A DNA stretch of 64,000 nucleotides from Diphasiastrum complanatum. Taxonomy: Eukaryota > Streptophyta > Lycopodiopsida > Lycopodiales > Lycopodiaceae. Location: assembly GCA_029204225.1 (NCBI GenBank), contig CM055111.1, positions 45,581,255 to 45,645,254 of the forward strand. The letters run 5' to 3'. Position numbers and translations under genes: made by a program. Position 1 is the stretch's first letter, and each line of letters starts with the position of its first letter. The notes below the pieces were generated by a model, which did no database searches, was not told the origin of the DNA, and saw nothing but the letters and a program-made list of their open reading frames with translations. Below are positions 36,233 to 47,563 of this stretch, piece after piece.

Positions 36233-38278
36233 ATGGCACCTCTAGGAGGATATCTTCTAGAAGCAAATGAAAGACTAAATACTTTGAATTACTCAATTTG
36301 GAAGTTCATAATGGAGTCTATTTTAATACTCCAGGACGTTATGGACATTGTGCTTGGTATTGAGGAGGAGCCTCAAGTACAGCTTGAAATACCAAAGTAC
36401 AGGAAGGGAGCTAGAATGGCTCTACATTTCATTAAGATGAATGTATCTAATGAAATTTTGAGAGAAAGAGGTTCTTGCCTCACAGCTGAAAATGCTTGGG
36501 ATGCACTTAAATTCATCTATGAAGCAAAGAATACTTCTAGAATACTCACTCTTAGGAATCAAATTTTCCAAAGTTTTCAAAGAAGTGAGGAGAGTGCATC
36601 AAACTATGTTCTGAGAGTAAAAGATCTTCATAGGGAGCTTTCTTGTGTTGGTGCTACTATTAACCAAGATGAGCTAGTACAAGTCATCTTAAATGACTTG
36701 AAAGATGACTATGATAATCTTGTTCAATCCTTTGCCATTAAGGAGGAATTGTGTAATTTAGAAACTCTCCAAGGAATTCTCATTTCTGAAGAAGCTAGGC
36801 AAAGTTATAAACTTTCTAGGATGAACAAACTCAAGCATGGTGGAAGTGACAAAGCCCTCTTTGTCAAGGACAGGCATAAAGGAATGAGTAAGAACCAGTT
36901 TTCTCAAGCATCCAACAAAGACAAAGCCAAAGATCGAGACAAAGATGGTGAAGAGGATGATTCATCTCATCCTTCTACTTCAAAGACCAAGAAGAAGAAA
37001 TTGAAGTGTATCTTCTGTGGCAAGAAGGAGAACTATGCCTCTAATTGCTTCAAGAAGAAATACCAACTCAAGCAAGCAAATCTCTCCAAAGAGATTGAAG
37101 AAAATTTTGTTCCAAGTAATGGAGAAGGATCACTCATGGTGTCTAGTTTCTCTTCATCACCTTTCAAGAAAGATGGAGCTTGGTACATAGATAGTGGAGC
37201 TTCTTCACATATGTGCTATTCAAAGGAGTCTTTTGACTCAATTGTACCTTACAAAGGACTTAAGAGATCTATTTACATTGCAAATGATCATGAGTGCTCT
37301 ATAGAAGGAATTGGCAACATTCCATTGAAACTTGCGTCTTCTAAAGTTCTTTCACTTTCCAATGTTCTTTTCATTCCTAAACTTACAAAGAACTTGATTA
37401 GTGTTGGAAAATTGCTTGATAGTGGTTGTGATATAAAGTTCAATTCAAATACTTGCTTGCTTTATCAAGAAAAATGATGAGGTCCTAGCTAATGGATCTA
37501 GATATGGTGGAATTTTCAAGTTGAATTCTTATGTGGATGCAAACTTTTGTGAAGTTGTTCTTTTATCTAAGGAGTTGTGACATAGAAGGTTGGGGCATCC
37601 TAACTTTAAGTCTATGTCTTCTATGGTCAAGAAAGATAAGGCTATTGGCCTTCCAAAATCATTTTCCAAAATTTCAATCCTTGTGAGGCTTGTGCTATTG
37701 CAAAGTCACATAGAAAGCCATATCAAAAGTCTTTTATAAAGACTACTCATCCTTTGGAGCTTATACACTCAGATGTTCATTTTTCTTCTTCTAAAAGTAT
37801 TGGTGGTGCAACATGTTTTGTCACCTTTATTGATGTCTTTACAAGATATACTTGGTAGTATCTACTTTCTTCAAAAGCTGTGGTATTTGATCACTTCCTA
37901 GTCTTCAAAGCTTATGTTGAGAAACAGTTTTCTTTCAAAGTTAAAACTTTAAGATGCGATGGAGGAGGTGAATACATCTCCAACAAGTTTTATGAATATT
38001 GTGAAGGTGAAGGAATAAAGAGAGAGTTTTCTTGTGCTTATTCTCCATCTCAAAATGGAGTTGCTGAGAGGAAAAATCGATCTTTATGTGAATGTGCTAA
38101 AGCAATCCGAGTTGAAGCTTCTTTGCCTATTGAATATTGGGGTGAAGCAATTAATTGTGCAAACTATTTGTGCAATAGATTACCTCACAATGCACTTGCT
38201 GGAAAATCACCTTACGAAGTCTTGTTTAGAGGAAACCTAAGGTAGATCACCTTAGAGTTTTTGGATATGCTTGCTTTG
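36233..38278 (+). pseudogene. Fossil gag-protease-integrase of Copia C1
   Basis: Gag starts M-A-P-L-G-G-Y-L-L-E-A-N-E-R-L-N with the W-K-F-I-M-E-S motif, followed by a lysine-rich part and a zinc-knuckle-like C-I-F-C-G-K-K-E-N-Y-A-S-N-C near 37008-37050, in which the usual histidine position differs. The protease has W-Y-I-D-S-G-A-S-S-H-M near 37180-37212. The integrase has the V-K-T-L-R-C-D-G-G-G-E-Y segment near 37940 and S-P-S-Q-N-G-V-A-E-R-K-N-R near 38043-38080. It is close to A1 in order and motif, a sister family. About three breaks. Confidence 0.9.
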
Positions 38279-38318
38279 TTCATGTACCCTCGGAAACAAG
38301 GAAAAGAGAACAAAATAC

Positions 38319-38655
38319 ATGAAAAATCTATGGCAAGAGCACAATGGCATACATCTGACTGAAAAATCTAACTTCTTACTATGAGGAATGAATGTCAGAA
38401 ATATTTCTAAGTGCTCAGTATGGGAAAAACAGGTTGCTCTCAGGTAGAGAGAGAAAATCAATGCTAGAACACTCGGGTAGAGAGAGAATGAGTCCAAAAC
38501 ACCAAAATCTCACTATTCACAATATGGCAAGACATGCCAAGATTTTCCTACATCAAAGAGACTCGAATTCCTACAATGGAGTTGCATGGAAAGTCCACTT
38601 AACTCGGTTAACTCAACTACCAAGGATCCACATGTATAACTGCATGCATGGATAC
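38319..38655 (+). repeat. F-type LTR piece (middle part)
   Basis: It matches F1 LTR from about LTR position 104 to 440 (compare 16768-17100). It follows the truncated end of C1. The preceding part of the same LTR lies further right at 39884-39981. Confidence 0.8.
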
Positions 38656-39883
38656 CAATCGCTAATTCACCTTGTGTTGCAAGTTTTATTAACTGCATAA
38701 ATCATTGCCGGTGCCTCTCGCTCTATGGTAGAATAGTTTATCTCTGAGTCACTAAACTATCGGCTAGCAAATCAAATTGGAAAATCTGTTTTGCACTCTC
38801 CTGGATGGGTTAAGATGGCTCCAATCTCATACTTGGATGCATCAGTATACACAAAAAATTATATCGTCCAATTGGGTGATCGTAAGATTGGCAATGAGAC
38901 CAATGCAAAACCTCATTGAAGACGACAACATCTCACCAAGCCCCATCTAGAACCACCCTACTAGCCAGTCCCACAGACCTTGCAACGACCCACCGAGTCT
39001 TGGGAACATTTGTACAGGATGCGGTAGTGACCAAAACCTTTTTGGACAGCTGAGTATTGGAATTGGCCACAAGCAATACATAGTTGCGAGCAGAAATTGT
39101 CCATCTCCAATAAGACCTGCTAATAGCCCAACAACATGAACAAGTAGAGAAGTCAGAGGTGCTGAAACTAAAAAAGCACGAAGAATCTCCAAGGGTACAT
39201 CAAGGCCCTCACCAAATCCACCACGGATGCTCAACTCAACGTCCAAGAGATCTCACAGTAGACAACACAATGCCTTGTCCAGTTCCAGGCACAACTTACA
39301 ATTCTTGAAACCAAAAATACATGTCTAGGAGTGGAGGTGACAACCCTACAAGCGAAGAAGACAAGCTGGTTAGCTCAATTGACACATGTCCCCAAACTTG
39401 CTCAACCGACACCTGTCCACGACCTGCTCAACCGACACCTGCCCACAAACCACTCAGCCAAGCCGAGATGGATCACCTCACGCAGCAGGTGAAGGTCTGA
39501 AATCTTCGACAAATACCAAGTTGAATTCAACAACTATCAATGGAGCACCTTAAACGAACTAGCGAAGACCTCAAATCATGTTGGCGACACATGGAACAAC
39601 AACCCCCCAACCAGCCCTGGTGGTGATTCCATTGCCACCTATGCTTGAAATTGCCATGGCTAGTTCCAACCAGGATAAAAGAAAACAGACAACAGGGCTG
39701 AAATCTCATGCACAAGTATCAGACACGGCAGATGCCCATGTGCAAGGTCAGGGCCCAGATACCAGCCAAGAACCGGATCCCAAAGCCACAACCAAGGGGA
39801 ATGCCAGGCCTCCACATCTCAAGGCTCAAGATCAATCTTTGTTAGCCTTGCCTTTCACCAACCCAAATTTGTTGAGGATAAGG
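38656..39883 (+). mobile_element. Degraded Gypsy-like DNA
   Basis: Near 38815-38890 the plus strand has a Y-L-D-A-S-V-Y and Q-L-G-D-R-K-I pattern that resembles Gypsy RNase H. Near 39270-39360 a T-L-Q-A-K-K-like, helix-prone stretch could be gag. The assignment is tentative; no LTR or primer site was found, and it is heavily broken. Confidence 0.4.
39373..39458. repeat. 26-bp minisatellite, about 3 copies
   Basis: Units start at 39373 (27 bp), 39400 and 39426 with consensus GCTCAACCGACACCTGTCCA then six variable bases, followed by a partial fourth. Confidence 0.85.
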
Positions 39884-39981
39884 TGTGAAGTTTTTAGCAC
39901 GTGTGAACTTCACCACACACCGTACAGGATCTTACTGAGGTGTTGTGATTGCACAAGATTGATCAAAGAACAGTATACTTG
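39884..39981 (+). repeat. F-type LTR piece (first 98 bp)
   Basis: TGTGAAGTTTTTAGCACGTG and onward matches the LTR start at 16665 and 20507, stopping after AGTATACTTGA. The next LTR part is found at 38319-38655, to the left. Confidence 0.85.
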
Positions 39982-40760
39982 AGTATGCTGGTGGCTTGAT
40001 CTAAATGGTTTCCTAGTTTGTTTACCAACTAGACAGTCTTGATAGACATGTAACTCAACTTTATCTCTAGGATAGTCTAGATCAAGAACAATAGAATGTC
40101 GAGACATTTGTTGTACAGCAGCATGATTCAAGTGACCAAGTCTATAATGCCAAAGTAAACTTTTATTTGCATGAATTGAAGTACTGAGCGCCTAACGAGA
40201 GGCAGAAAAACAATTACTTAATCTATACAAGTATTCTTGCCTCTTTCTGAGTGCTAGGATCTTGCTTGTCCTATTAACTACTTTTGCATTGGTTACATTC
40301 GAATTGTACTCTATGTCCTAGATCTGTGATTCTACTTATAGAGAGCAGATTTGTAGATAAATTTGGTACATACAAGACTTTAGAAAGTAGCTTAGATTGA
40401 TTATTTGCAAAGCTTAATCTTACAATACCTTCACCTTTAATAGCTTGTGTGCTATTGTTGCCAAGATGAACATATTTATTGGTACTGTAGGGTGTATAGG
40501 ACTCGAAATAGCCAATGAGACTGGTCATATGTTGAGTGGCACCAAAATTTAGAAACTAAGAACTGTCGCTGGATGCTCCTTGATGGCTGGTCATGAAGAC
40601 ATCATGATCCGCTTTTTAAATAAGCTATGGGGCTTCTATAGCTGCATTTGCCACATGATTTGACTGTGTCTTGCTATTGTTCTTAGCTTGTAATATCCGG
40701 CAGTCTTGAATTTCATGGTTGTTTCACTTGCAGTATCTACAGAACAGCTTCTTTTTTGTC
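39982..40760 (-). mobile_element. Copia H fragment (zinc knuckle to pre-integrase)
   Basis: The minus strand has a knuckle-like C-R-Y-C near 40730, a protease-type G-A-T-Q-H-M-T-S near 40525-40560, V-L-Y-V-P-N-L-S-T-N-L-L near 40330-40365 and a pre-integrase H-A-A-V-Q-Q-M-S region near 40090-40130. It is related to the D/J group by position of the LTR scrap that follows. It is broken. Confidence 0.7.
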
Positions 40761-40920
40761 TGTGCCTGTTTTGCCTGTGAAAATTTTCTTGTATTTATGC
40801 AGACAGTCGTGTTTTATTCGTCTGTCTTATTTTACATGTAAATATGCAGATTGTGCGACAACATAAGTAAAAGAAAATGTAGCAGCATGAATGGAGACAA
40901 ATTAACATAGGATTTCCAAC
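40761..40920 (-). repeat. D-type LTR scrap
   Basis: The segment resembles the D LTR start (compare 26880-27015), ending TTTCCAACA at 40920 before Gypsy-like DNA. Confidence 0.65.
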
Positions 40921-41640
40921 AGGATACCCTTCAAATCATTATAATTCCAAGTGAAACAATCCTTGTATTCTGCCAACAATGAACGTAGTCTTTTGAATTG
41001 AGTGGGTGTTAACTGCTCTCTCACATGCACGATCTTTTCTTCTTCACCTGGCTCAACTAGATTCGTAAGTTGCATTCACGCAGGTTCTTCGAAGACTTGT
41101 TCCACTGGTTCCTGACTTTGATTAGGTTCTCATTGAGCTTGCGACATCATGATTACTACGTTGTCTAAGGTGTAATTCTTGAAGGTCTCAAGCATCTCAT
41201 GAACTGGTGTTCGACGAGATTTCTCCTTCAGCATATTGATCTTAGCCTAACTCGTAATCTTTTGGTTATCATTCATCTGTGAAGATGATGATGCTGTGTC
41301 TGGGTCCATTCGGACCGACTTCAAGAAATCTAACACCTTTTTTTTTCTTTTTCAGCTCACATAGTTGGGTTCATCCTTGTTGTCCTTCTTTGGTATTGGT
41401 GTCCTCATGATTGTGAATATCAACATTCACCGCAGCTATAGCCTCCTCTGGTAGATCGCTCCATTGGATCACTTGGTTATAATGTTGTCTCAAATGGTTC
41501 TTCTTGTTGGCAGATGCCTTGGGTGGATCTATCTTGGAAGCTTTAGCCATTGCAAATTTTTGTGGAGGTTCGTGTAATTGGTTTCACCGCCCATGTAGTT
41601 GGCCTGCTCTTTATTTTCGAAGGGGAGTTTTTCGGTTCCC
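40921..41640 (-). mobile_element. Gypsy fragment, pre-RT region
   Basis: The minus strand shows L-L-A-E-Y-K-D-C-F-T-W-N-Y near 40930-40970 and an acidic E-E-K-I-V-H-V stretch, like the region ahead of Gypsy RT. Further right only low-complexity acidic and lysine-rich frames are seen. It is broken, and differs from the 6058-7362 Gypsy. Confidence 0.55.
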
Positions 41641-42245
41641 TCCATAATAGATGCTAAGATGTTTTGTAGTTTGGACATACTTCATGACCTTCATGAGAGA
41701 TTTCCAATGAGTTGGCCCTAGATTCGATAGAAATTGGTTGAGAGAGCTGATGGAGTATGCTAAGTCGGGCTGAGTGTAGAGCATAACATACATGGGTGAC
41801 CTGATAATGGACTGAAATAGATATTGCTTCATTTCCTCCTCCTCTGCATTGGATAGTGGACATTACTCCTTTGACATCTTCAGACCACTCAATTTGCAAT
41901 TGGTCATTCCGTATTTTTTCAGCACGTTGATGAAATATCGTTGTTGATTGATGAAGATCTGTCTGCTGGGTCAATCTCGATAGATCTGGATTCCGAGACA
42001 GTAATGGGCTAGATCCATATCAGTCATTTTGTACTCCTGTGATAATATGCATTTCGTATTCTTCATCAAATTCAAGTTGTTACTAAAAAATAACGTATCA
42101 TCAACATAGAGAGCGATGATAATGAAAGAATTGGAAACAGACTTGAAGTAAACATTCGAGTCTATCAAGTTCGAATAAAACCATTCTCGATTAGAAATGC
42201 ATTGATCTTCTGAAACTAGGCTCTTGGTGATTGTTTCAAACCATA
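41641..42245 (-). mobile_element. Copia RT fragment (D/J group)
   Basis: The minus strand has A-L-Y-V-D-D-T-L-F-F near 42080-42115, Y-K-M-T-D-M-D-L-A-H-Y-C-L-G-I-Q near 41990-42040 and the P-D-L-A-Y-S-I-S-S-L-N-Q region near 41735-41775. It starts next to the Gypsy fragment. It is broken. Confidence 0.8.
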
Positions 42246-42750
42246 AAGATGTCGCGAACAGTTTTGTTTTGTATCATGAACAATTTTGTTTCTCTTGAGT
42301 TTGCTTGTGCGGAAGCTTATGAGATCCTAGACACGCGACTACAGATCATAGAACAAAAATCGTTCTAGCAATCAAGATAGTGGAAGACAAGGAAATGCAC
42401 GACATAGAGCAACTAAATTATCAGTTTTCAAGAGAAAATCAATAAATGATCTTGTAGCCATTGTGCACGTCTTTTTTTATGATATAAAATCTTGAATGCA
42501 AATGTATCTGCTGTTATTCGTGTGTCCGATTCTCTCATTCATTTAATTCTGCATATTGGGTGAATTTGTTGAATGCTACATTAATTTATAAATGTAGATC
42601 AATAGTGCCTGACTACATTTTGGAGGACTGTAGGAGTGATTTACCTGGCAGTGTCCAGCGATCGCATCTGAACTCCATCCAAACTATTTGCGACTGTCTT
42701 TCGCTATCGCGATTCATTCATGTGCATTGCATCAAGGCATTCATGGATAT
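42246..42750. other. No recognised gene
   Basis: No coding family or repeat partner recognised, except that the last bases before 42751 resemble the 3' internal end of D/J-type Copia elements. Confidence 0.4.
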
Positions 42751-43726
42751 AAATTAAGGGGGGGCTTTATTCCTTCTCTTTCTAAATCCTATTGTTAATC
42801 TCGATTCATGCATGTTGCTGTATTTTTAAATGCATTGTTGCATAGTCTACAAAACTACACGTGATTTGAAGACAGGTATCTACACAACTATCAACTTTCA
42901 AGTCAAATGATCAAAGGAGTCAAAAGAGTTACTATCGATAGGTGCTTGCATGGTCAAATCAAACATTCAAACCCTATCACCCTCAACTCCAACAAACTCG
43001 ACTTTGACTTTAATTGATAGATTGTAGAATAATACTATTGACATGGTAGCATTCAAAATAAATCTAGTCACCTATACCAACTAGCTATTGCACTGTGCAA
43101 CTATTTTGACAATGACAACATCCACGATTGCCACCTGTCCAAATAGTGACAGCCGTGATCACTACCAAAATCTAAATCAGACAATGAAAGCTCAACACAT
43201 ATTTGTCTGGACTGTCTAACTTTCATTTCTGCAAGTAACAGTCATTTGACTTCATATTTATCGACGTAATCACCTCTATTGGTCTTGACGACTTTGACGT
43301 AAGTTCAAACAGTTTCTCCAATATTGCACATGATTAGTAGTATTTGATTTCCAGTTATCTACAACTTACTACGAATTTGTAATTTTGTCTTCTTATATAG
43401 TTGGTTTGGTTGTTTTCCCACTTAGGTCAACAAGCCTCATGTTATCATGATTCTATATTTATAAGAATTTATCAGCACTCCTGAGAAAAAAGACTACAAC
43501 TATTTCCACCCCTTCATGTACAAACTTCTAGCAATGTTGTTTGGAAGAAAGAATATAAAAACACTTTCAAAGAAAGAAAAGTTGTTTTTGGAAACAAGAT
43601 TAGAGTAGAAATGACCTTTGATAACACTTGATACTGACATCAAATCTATCACAAGGTTATTGAGATCGATATTAATTGCACACGCACGTGCGCATGTGCA
43701 CGCGCATGCACGTGCATGCACACATG

Positions 43727-43771
<45 letters not shown>

Positions 43772-43828
43772 TATAATGACTCTCATTATTGCGGATGATA
43801 TGAAAGAAAAAATAAAGTATAAAGACCA
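42751..43828 (+). repeat. J-type 3' LTR with purine tract, plus orientation
   Basis: A purine tract (AAATTAAGGGGGGG, 42751-42764) is followed by an LTR that is the inverted counterpart of 52494-53543, ending AAAGACCA at 43828. Canonical TG at the LTR start is not preserved. The element body to its left is mostly missing. Confidence 0.75.
43677..43771. repeat. Perfect alternating purine-pyrimidine tract
   Basis: For 95 bases pyrimidine and purine alternate without a break: a mixed TG/CA/CG part (43677-43734) then (CA)n to 43770. Such tracts are the classic Z-DNA-prone sequence. Related tracts lie at 52551-52635 and 61792-61874. Confidence 0.9.
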
Positions 43829-44340
43829 TCTAGGTACCCGACATCGAAGTATTCTAAGTACCCGACTTACTTCATTCCATCAACTTTGACTTCTCATGCC
43901 CATCAACCGAATTTGTCAACGTATCCGACTTCGTCGACTTAACTGAATTTGCCATCAACCAACCTTTGTCGATTCTTTCCATCAAGGAAAAAATCAATCC
44001 AAATAAATTGTCAGAAGTCATTACGGCAGTTCACCTACATGTTTAGCAAACAGATATTTTGTAATCAACTATAATAGACTGATCAATAGTTGAGTTAAAA
44101 TACTAATCAATCTTCTCTTAAGAAGAATTCGAGTAGCCAGCATTATCATGCTCAACGACAGCTGAAGTTATCACTTCAAGCCATTGTACTCACTGTTGAT
44201 ATTAATCAGAGTGCAATTTCTATCTTACTACTATATTGTTCATTTGTGCTTATCTGAATTATTCATCTTGATTATCTTTGTTGCTAACTATGGAGCTTCC
44301 GATCCTACACCCACGCTCGCTCAGACTTTCGCTGCCAGTC
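43829..44340. other. No recognised gene
   Basis: Flank of the J-type LTR; TACCCGAC occurs twice (near 43834 and 43858). Nothing else recognised. Confidence 0.4.
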
Positions 44341-45545
44341 ATCCTGTCTATTTATGACAGGACCATGTATACTTCCTCCTCCAAGTCTCCATTCAAGAAT
44401 GCAGATTTTACATCGATTTGATGGATCTTCCACCCAAAATGAGATGCTAAGGCGATGAAGGGCTATGAGTAAAGCAAAGGAATTGACTATGAAGAAACAG
44501 TTGCTACAATGGCTAAGTGGACTACACTACGCTACTAAATGTGCCTTATGCTTTGTTATCATGCCATTCACATGAAACTTTGTTCTAAACACCCATTTGC
44601 TATCAATGACTAACTCCCACATACCATGCTTGTGGATTGATTCCATCTCCTCCTCCATTGCCCTTTGCCACTCTACGTGATCCTTTGCCTCTTCAAAGGT
44701 CAATGTCTCTCGACACTTCAAAATGTCACTCATTAGGGTATAGTTCACATGATAGCGATCGGGAGGCTTCCTTTCCCATGTTGATCTTCTCACTTCTTCC
44801 TACAAACTAGATCCAGGTTGATTCATCTTCGCATTTTTCATGATCTTTTCATACCATTTGGGTACCTTACACTCAGGTGATATACTTCTTGGAGAGTATG
44901 TGTCCCAAGGAGTGTCCAGATACTATTTCTTACTTCCAACCAGTTTCTCCTTCATTTTTCCTATTGGCAAGTAAATTTTTCTAGGCTCTTGAATAGGTGG
45001 TGTTCTCTCATACTCATCTTTTCGAACTATATCTTCAAGTGCATAAACCTGTGGAGCTTCTTCTTCGTCTTCTTCTTCAAAGATTGTGGGAAGTCTCTTG
45101 ATAGTCTCATCACCTGCATGGTCTTTATTCTCAAACCTATGCAACTCATAAAAGATAACATCTTTGCTAATGTGAATCTTGTTCATCACAAGATCAAGAC
45201 ACAAGTATGTTGTCCTCTCATGATAATCGACAAAGATACACTTGATCGCTTTGGCATCAAAGATTTGAAACTTGTCGACTTTTGGCTTCATTCCCGTAAC
45301 TGCCTCTTCGGGAGTCACATTTGAAACCGCAATTGTGGGACTCCTATTTTGCAAGAACGTTGCCGCATTGCACGCTTCCGACCAAAGAGAATTTGGCAAG
45401 CCCATTTGCTTCATCATGGAGTGTGCACTCTCCATAATGGTTCTATTCTTTCTTTCTACTACACCATTACTATGCGGCATGTGTGATTGAGTGAACATGC
45501 CCAATAGAATGGTGAAATCGCTTTTGGCATGCTCTGAACCCTTTT
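44341..45545 (-). pseudogene. pol: Fossil integrase/RT of Copia K1
   Basis: Integrase: N-R-T-I-M-E-S-A and F-L-Q-N-R-S-P-T near 45330-45440, then an acidic linker (E-E-E-D-E-E-E-A-P near 45065-45090). RT start: W-Q-R-A-M-E-E-E-M and S-K-W-V-F-R-T-K-F near 44570-44680; the I-D-V-K-S-A-F-L-N-G motif lies near 44380-44420. The part is broken and rearranged. Confidence 0.8.
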
Positions 45546-46563
45546 TTTGTGACAATCACCTTGTTTTGACGTACCGTACTTGCAGGTATAGTTAGGGTGC
45601 CCTTTGTTTGGGGGCTATAGCCCCTAGCCCTTTATTTGCCCAAAATATGCTAAAGGAGGTGAAAATAAGGGCTTCAACTTCAAGAAATTTCATTCTTCAT
45701 GAACTTGAAGACCCAACATTTGTTCCAAAGTGAAGATTTGTATTGAAGTTGAAGTCTCATATCCACTTCAGACCCTTTCCATTGAAGTTCAAGTTGGAAC
45801 TCAACAAATTCAATGGTTATTGTCGATCTGACGGTCTAGATTAATTGATTGTAGACCCTAGATCACATTTAGTCACTATCCAATAGCTGCTATGGATCCT
45901 ATGCGCCAAGTCGGGTCCTTCGGGCCGCTATCCACTTCAGGCCAGAGAGCTCTTACTCGGATTGGATATGCGTGCTGGCCGCGCTGCCTCCTCCTCCTCC
46001 TTCTCGGGTTTGAAGCTTCAGGTTTTCAAACCTGCTATGGCCACCCTCCAAAACATGAATCCAACACCCTGCCACACTGTGGCTATGTACGACCATTGGG
46101 TATGTGATTCAATGTACAAGGGCGCCCTCTTGTAGCTGTTCACAACACTCAAAAATCTCGATTATAGAGAAAGATCTTCGATTTTTGGTCTTCAGACCCT
46201 CAATGCTCAAAAACCAGCCTCTGTTTTAAGCCTATTCTCCATACTTCTCTAGGCTTCAACTTGTAGTTGCACACCTCCCTGAGGTTGCCCTACTGTAAGG
46301 AAACTAACATTTCAAATGGCTTGCAAATCGGTGAAGTATCAAGCGTATAACAAACACCATTTTTGAGAACTCTTCCCTACGGAAAATTGAGATTTGTGTC
46401 AAGAATTTCCCAATACAAGTGTGGTGCAGTGTCTCCTAGCAATCTATCAAATTGTCAAGTGTTGATTTTTGCCTCTCCACAGCTTCCGGACAGAGTTTCT
46501 TCTTTCTCTTTCGAGCCGACTACAAACCGACTTTCCATCATTGTCCTATGATTGCAATCACCT
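45546..46563 (-). other. Leader region of K1, no recognised gag
   Basis: The stretch is shared in inverted orientation with 55521-56490. It contains a local GC-rich part (about 45890-46030) unlike its surroundings. No domain was recognised on either strand. Confidence 0.6.
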
Positions 46564-46576
46564 CGCTTTGATACCA
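46564..46576 (-). other. Primer-site-like sequence of K1
   Basis: The minus strand reads TGGTATCAAAGCG, close to the iMet-type site, three bases from a TG LTR end at 46580. Confidence 0.7.
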
Positions 46577-46579
46577 AGT

Positions 46580-47100
46580 TGAGAAAACGAATTTAGACCT
46601 GATCGATTCAATCACCACAACACACCATCTCCTTCACTCTGATTGGCCACTTCATTGGGGCAAAGATTCTAATCCAAGCCCTTCAAACAAACACAACTTA
46701 AATCTAATGGTTATAAGAAAACACAAAGCAAGTCACATGAATCATGTGAGTCTTACTTTGACCAAATTAGATTCCTTATTTGCAACTTCAGTTTGTAACT
46801 TAGAATTTGGCCTTTAACTTATTTTATTTACAACTAGCACCTAAGTCTCTATGGAATAGGAGAATAGCTTACAACAACTGGCAATGTGCTCATTGGGTTG
46901 GGCTTACACATGCAAGACGCCAGTGCCCTCGCACTTATTATTCTAACTGTACAATACTGTGGTGGGGCCCACTTGTTAAGGCTTGGCTCACAGTAGTTTG
47001 AGTGGTGGGACCCACTTACTTATTTATGTACTAGACATACCCACAACCGAGTTTGAAGACTCAACTGATTCGAATTGGTTGTGACTTCAAAGTTGCCAGG
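46580..47100 (-). repeat. Probable LTR of K1
   Basis: It begins TGAGAAAACG beside the primer site. The far end is not defined; only the first 50 bases have a counterpart (55453-55504). Confidence 0.5.
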
Positions 47101-47103
47101 ACT

Positions 47104-47195
47104 GATAGAGGTGATTACGTAGACAAACACGAAGCCTAATGACAATTAGTTGCAGAAATCAAAGTTAGACATTTCAAACAAATATGTTAAGATTA
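47104..47195 (-). repeat. J-type LTR scrap
   Basis: It resembles 53002-53095 (GAGGTGATTACGT-GACAAA start) at clearly reduced identity. Confidence 0.6.
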
Positions 47196-47563
47196 GTCAG
47201 ACAAAACGATAAGGAAGAGTAGCATAACATGCACATTGACATTATTTAGAATGCAATAAGACAACTAATTGATTTAGAAAGTAGAAGAAAACAATTCGGG
47301 TAAATGATGATGAGCACAAGACAATTGCTATAATAACTGCATACTCAAAACTAACTCTTAGTTTTTGAATAGCTACAATGATATGAAGATCATTCGATCG
47401 GATATCTCAATATCTCTCATCCACTTCCTCCTAATATAGATGTACCACGTAAAGAGCACATTGTCAAATGCCAATTGGCTATTAAAGTCATACAGCCGCA
47501 ATTGCACCAGACAATGTGGGCTATCAGATGTATTTTGAATGGTAGTAAAATAACCTGTATGGG

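Larger units (their letters stand above)
34673..38278 (+). mobile_element. Copia C1, 5' part of a fossil element
   Basis: The plus strand has a 788-bp LTR, primer site, a leader of about 760 bp, gag, protease and integrase, then ends at 38278 against an F-type LTR piece. The 3' LTR is not in view. It lies inside the D-like fragment to its left, so it is younger than that. It has about three breaks. Confidence 0.88.
44341..46579 (-). mobile_element. Copia K1 fossil (leader, integrase, RT part)
   Basis: On the minus strand a primer-site-like sequence (46564-46576) is followed by a stretch of about 1 kb with no recognisable gag, then integrase C-terminal (S-N-G-V-V-E-R-K-N-R-T-I-M-E near 45430-45470) and RT N-terminal motifs (about 44350-44700). 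The RT part is internally rearranged, with pieces on both strands. A reverse-oriented relative (K2) is at 55453-56785, with about 95% similarity over the leader by eye. Confidence 0.75.

Noticed and set aside
39373-39458. CRISPR-like short repeats
   Set aside because: Units are contiguous without spacers; it is a 26-bp minisatellite in plant DNA.
43500-43829. C-V and A-C rich frame near the CA tract (also 52555, 61734)
   Set aside because: It is a translation of the alternating purine-pyrimidine tract within a J-type LTR.
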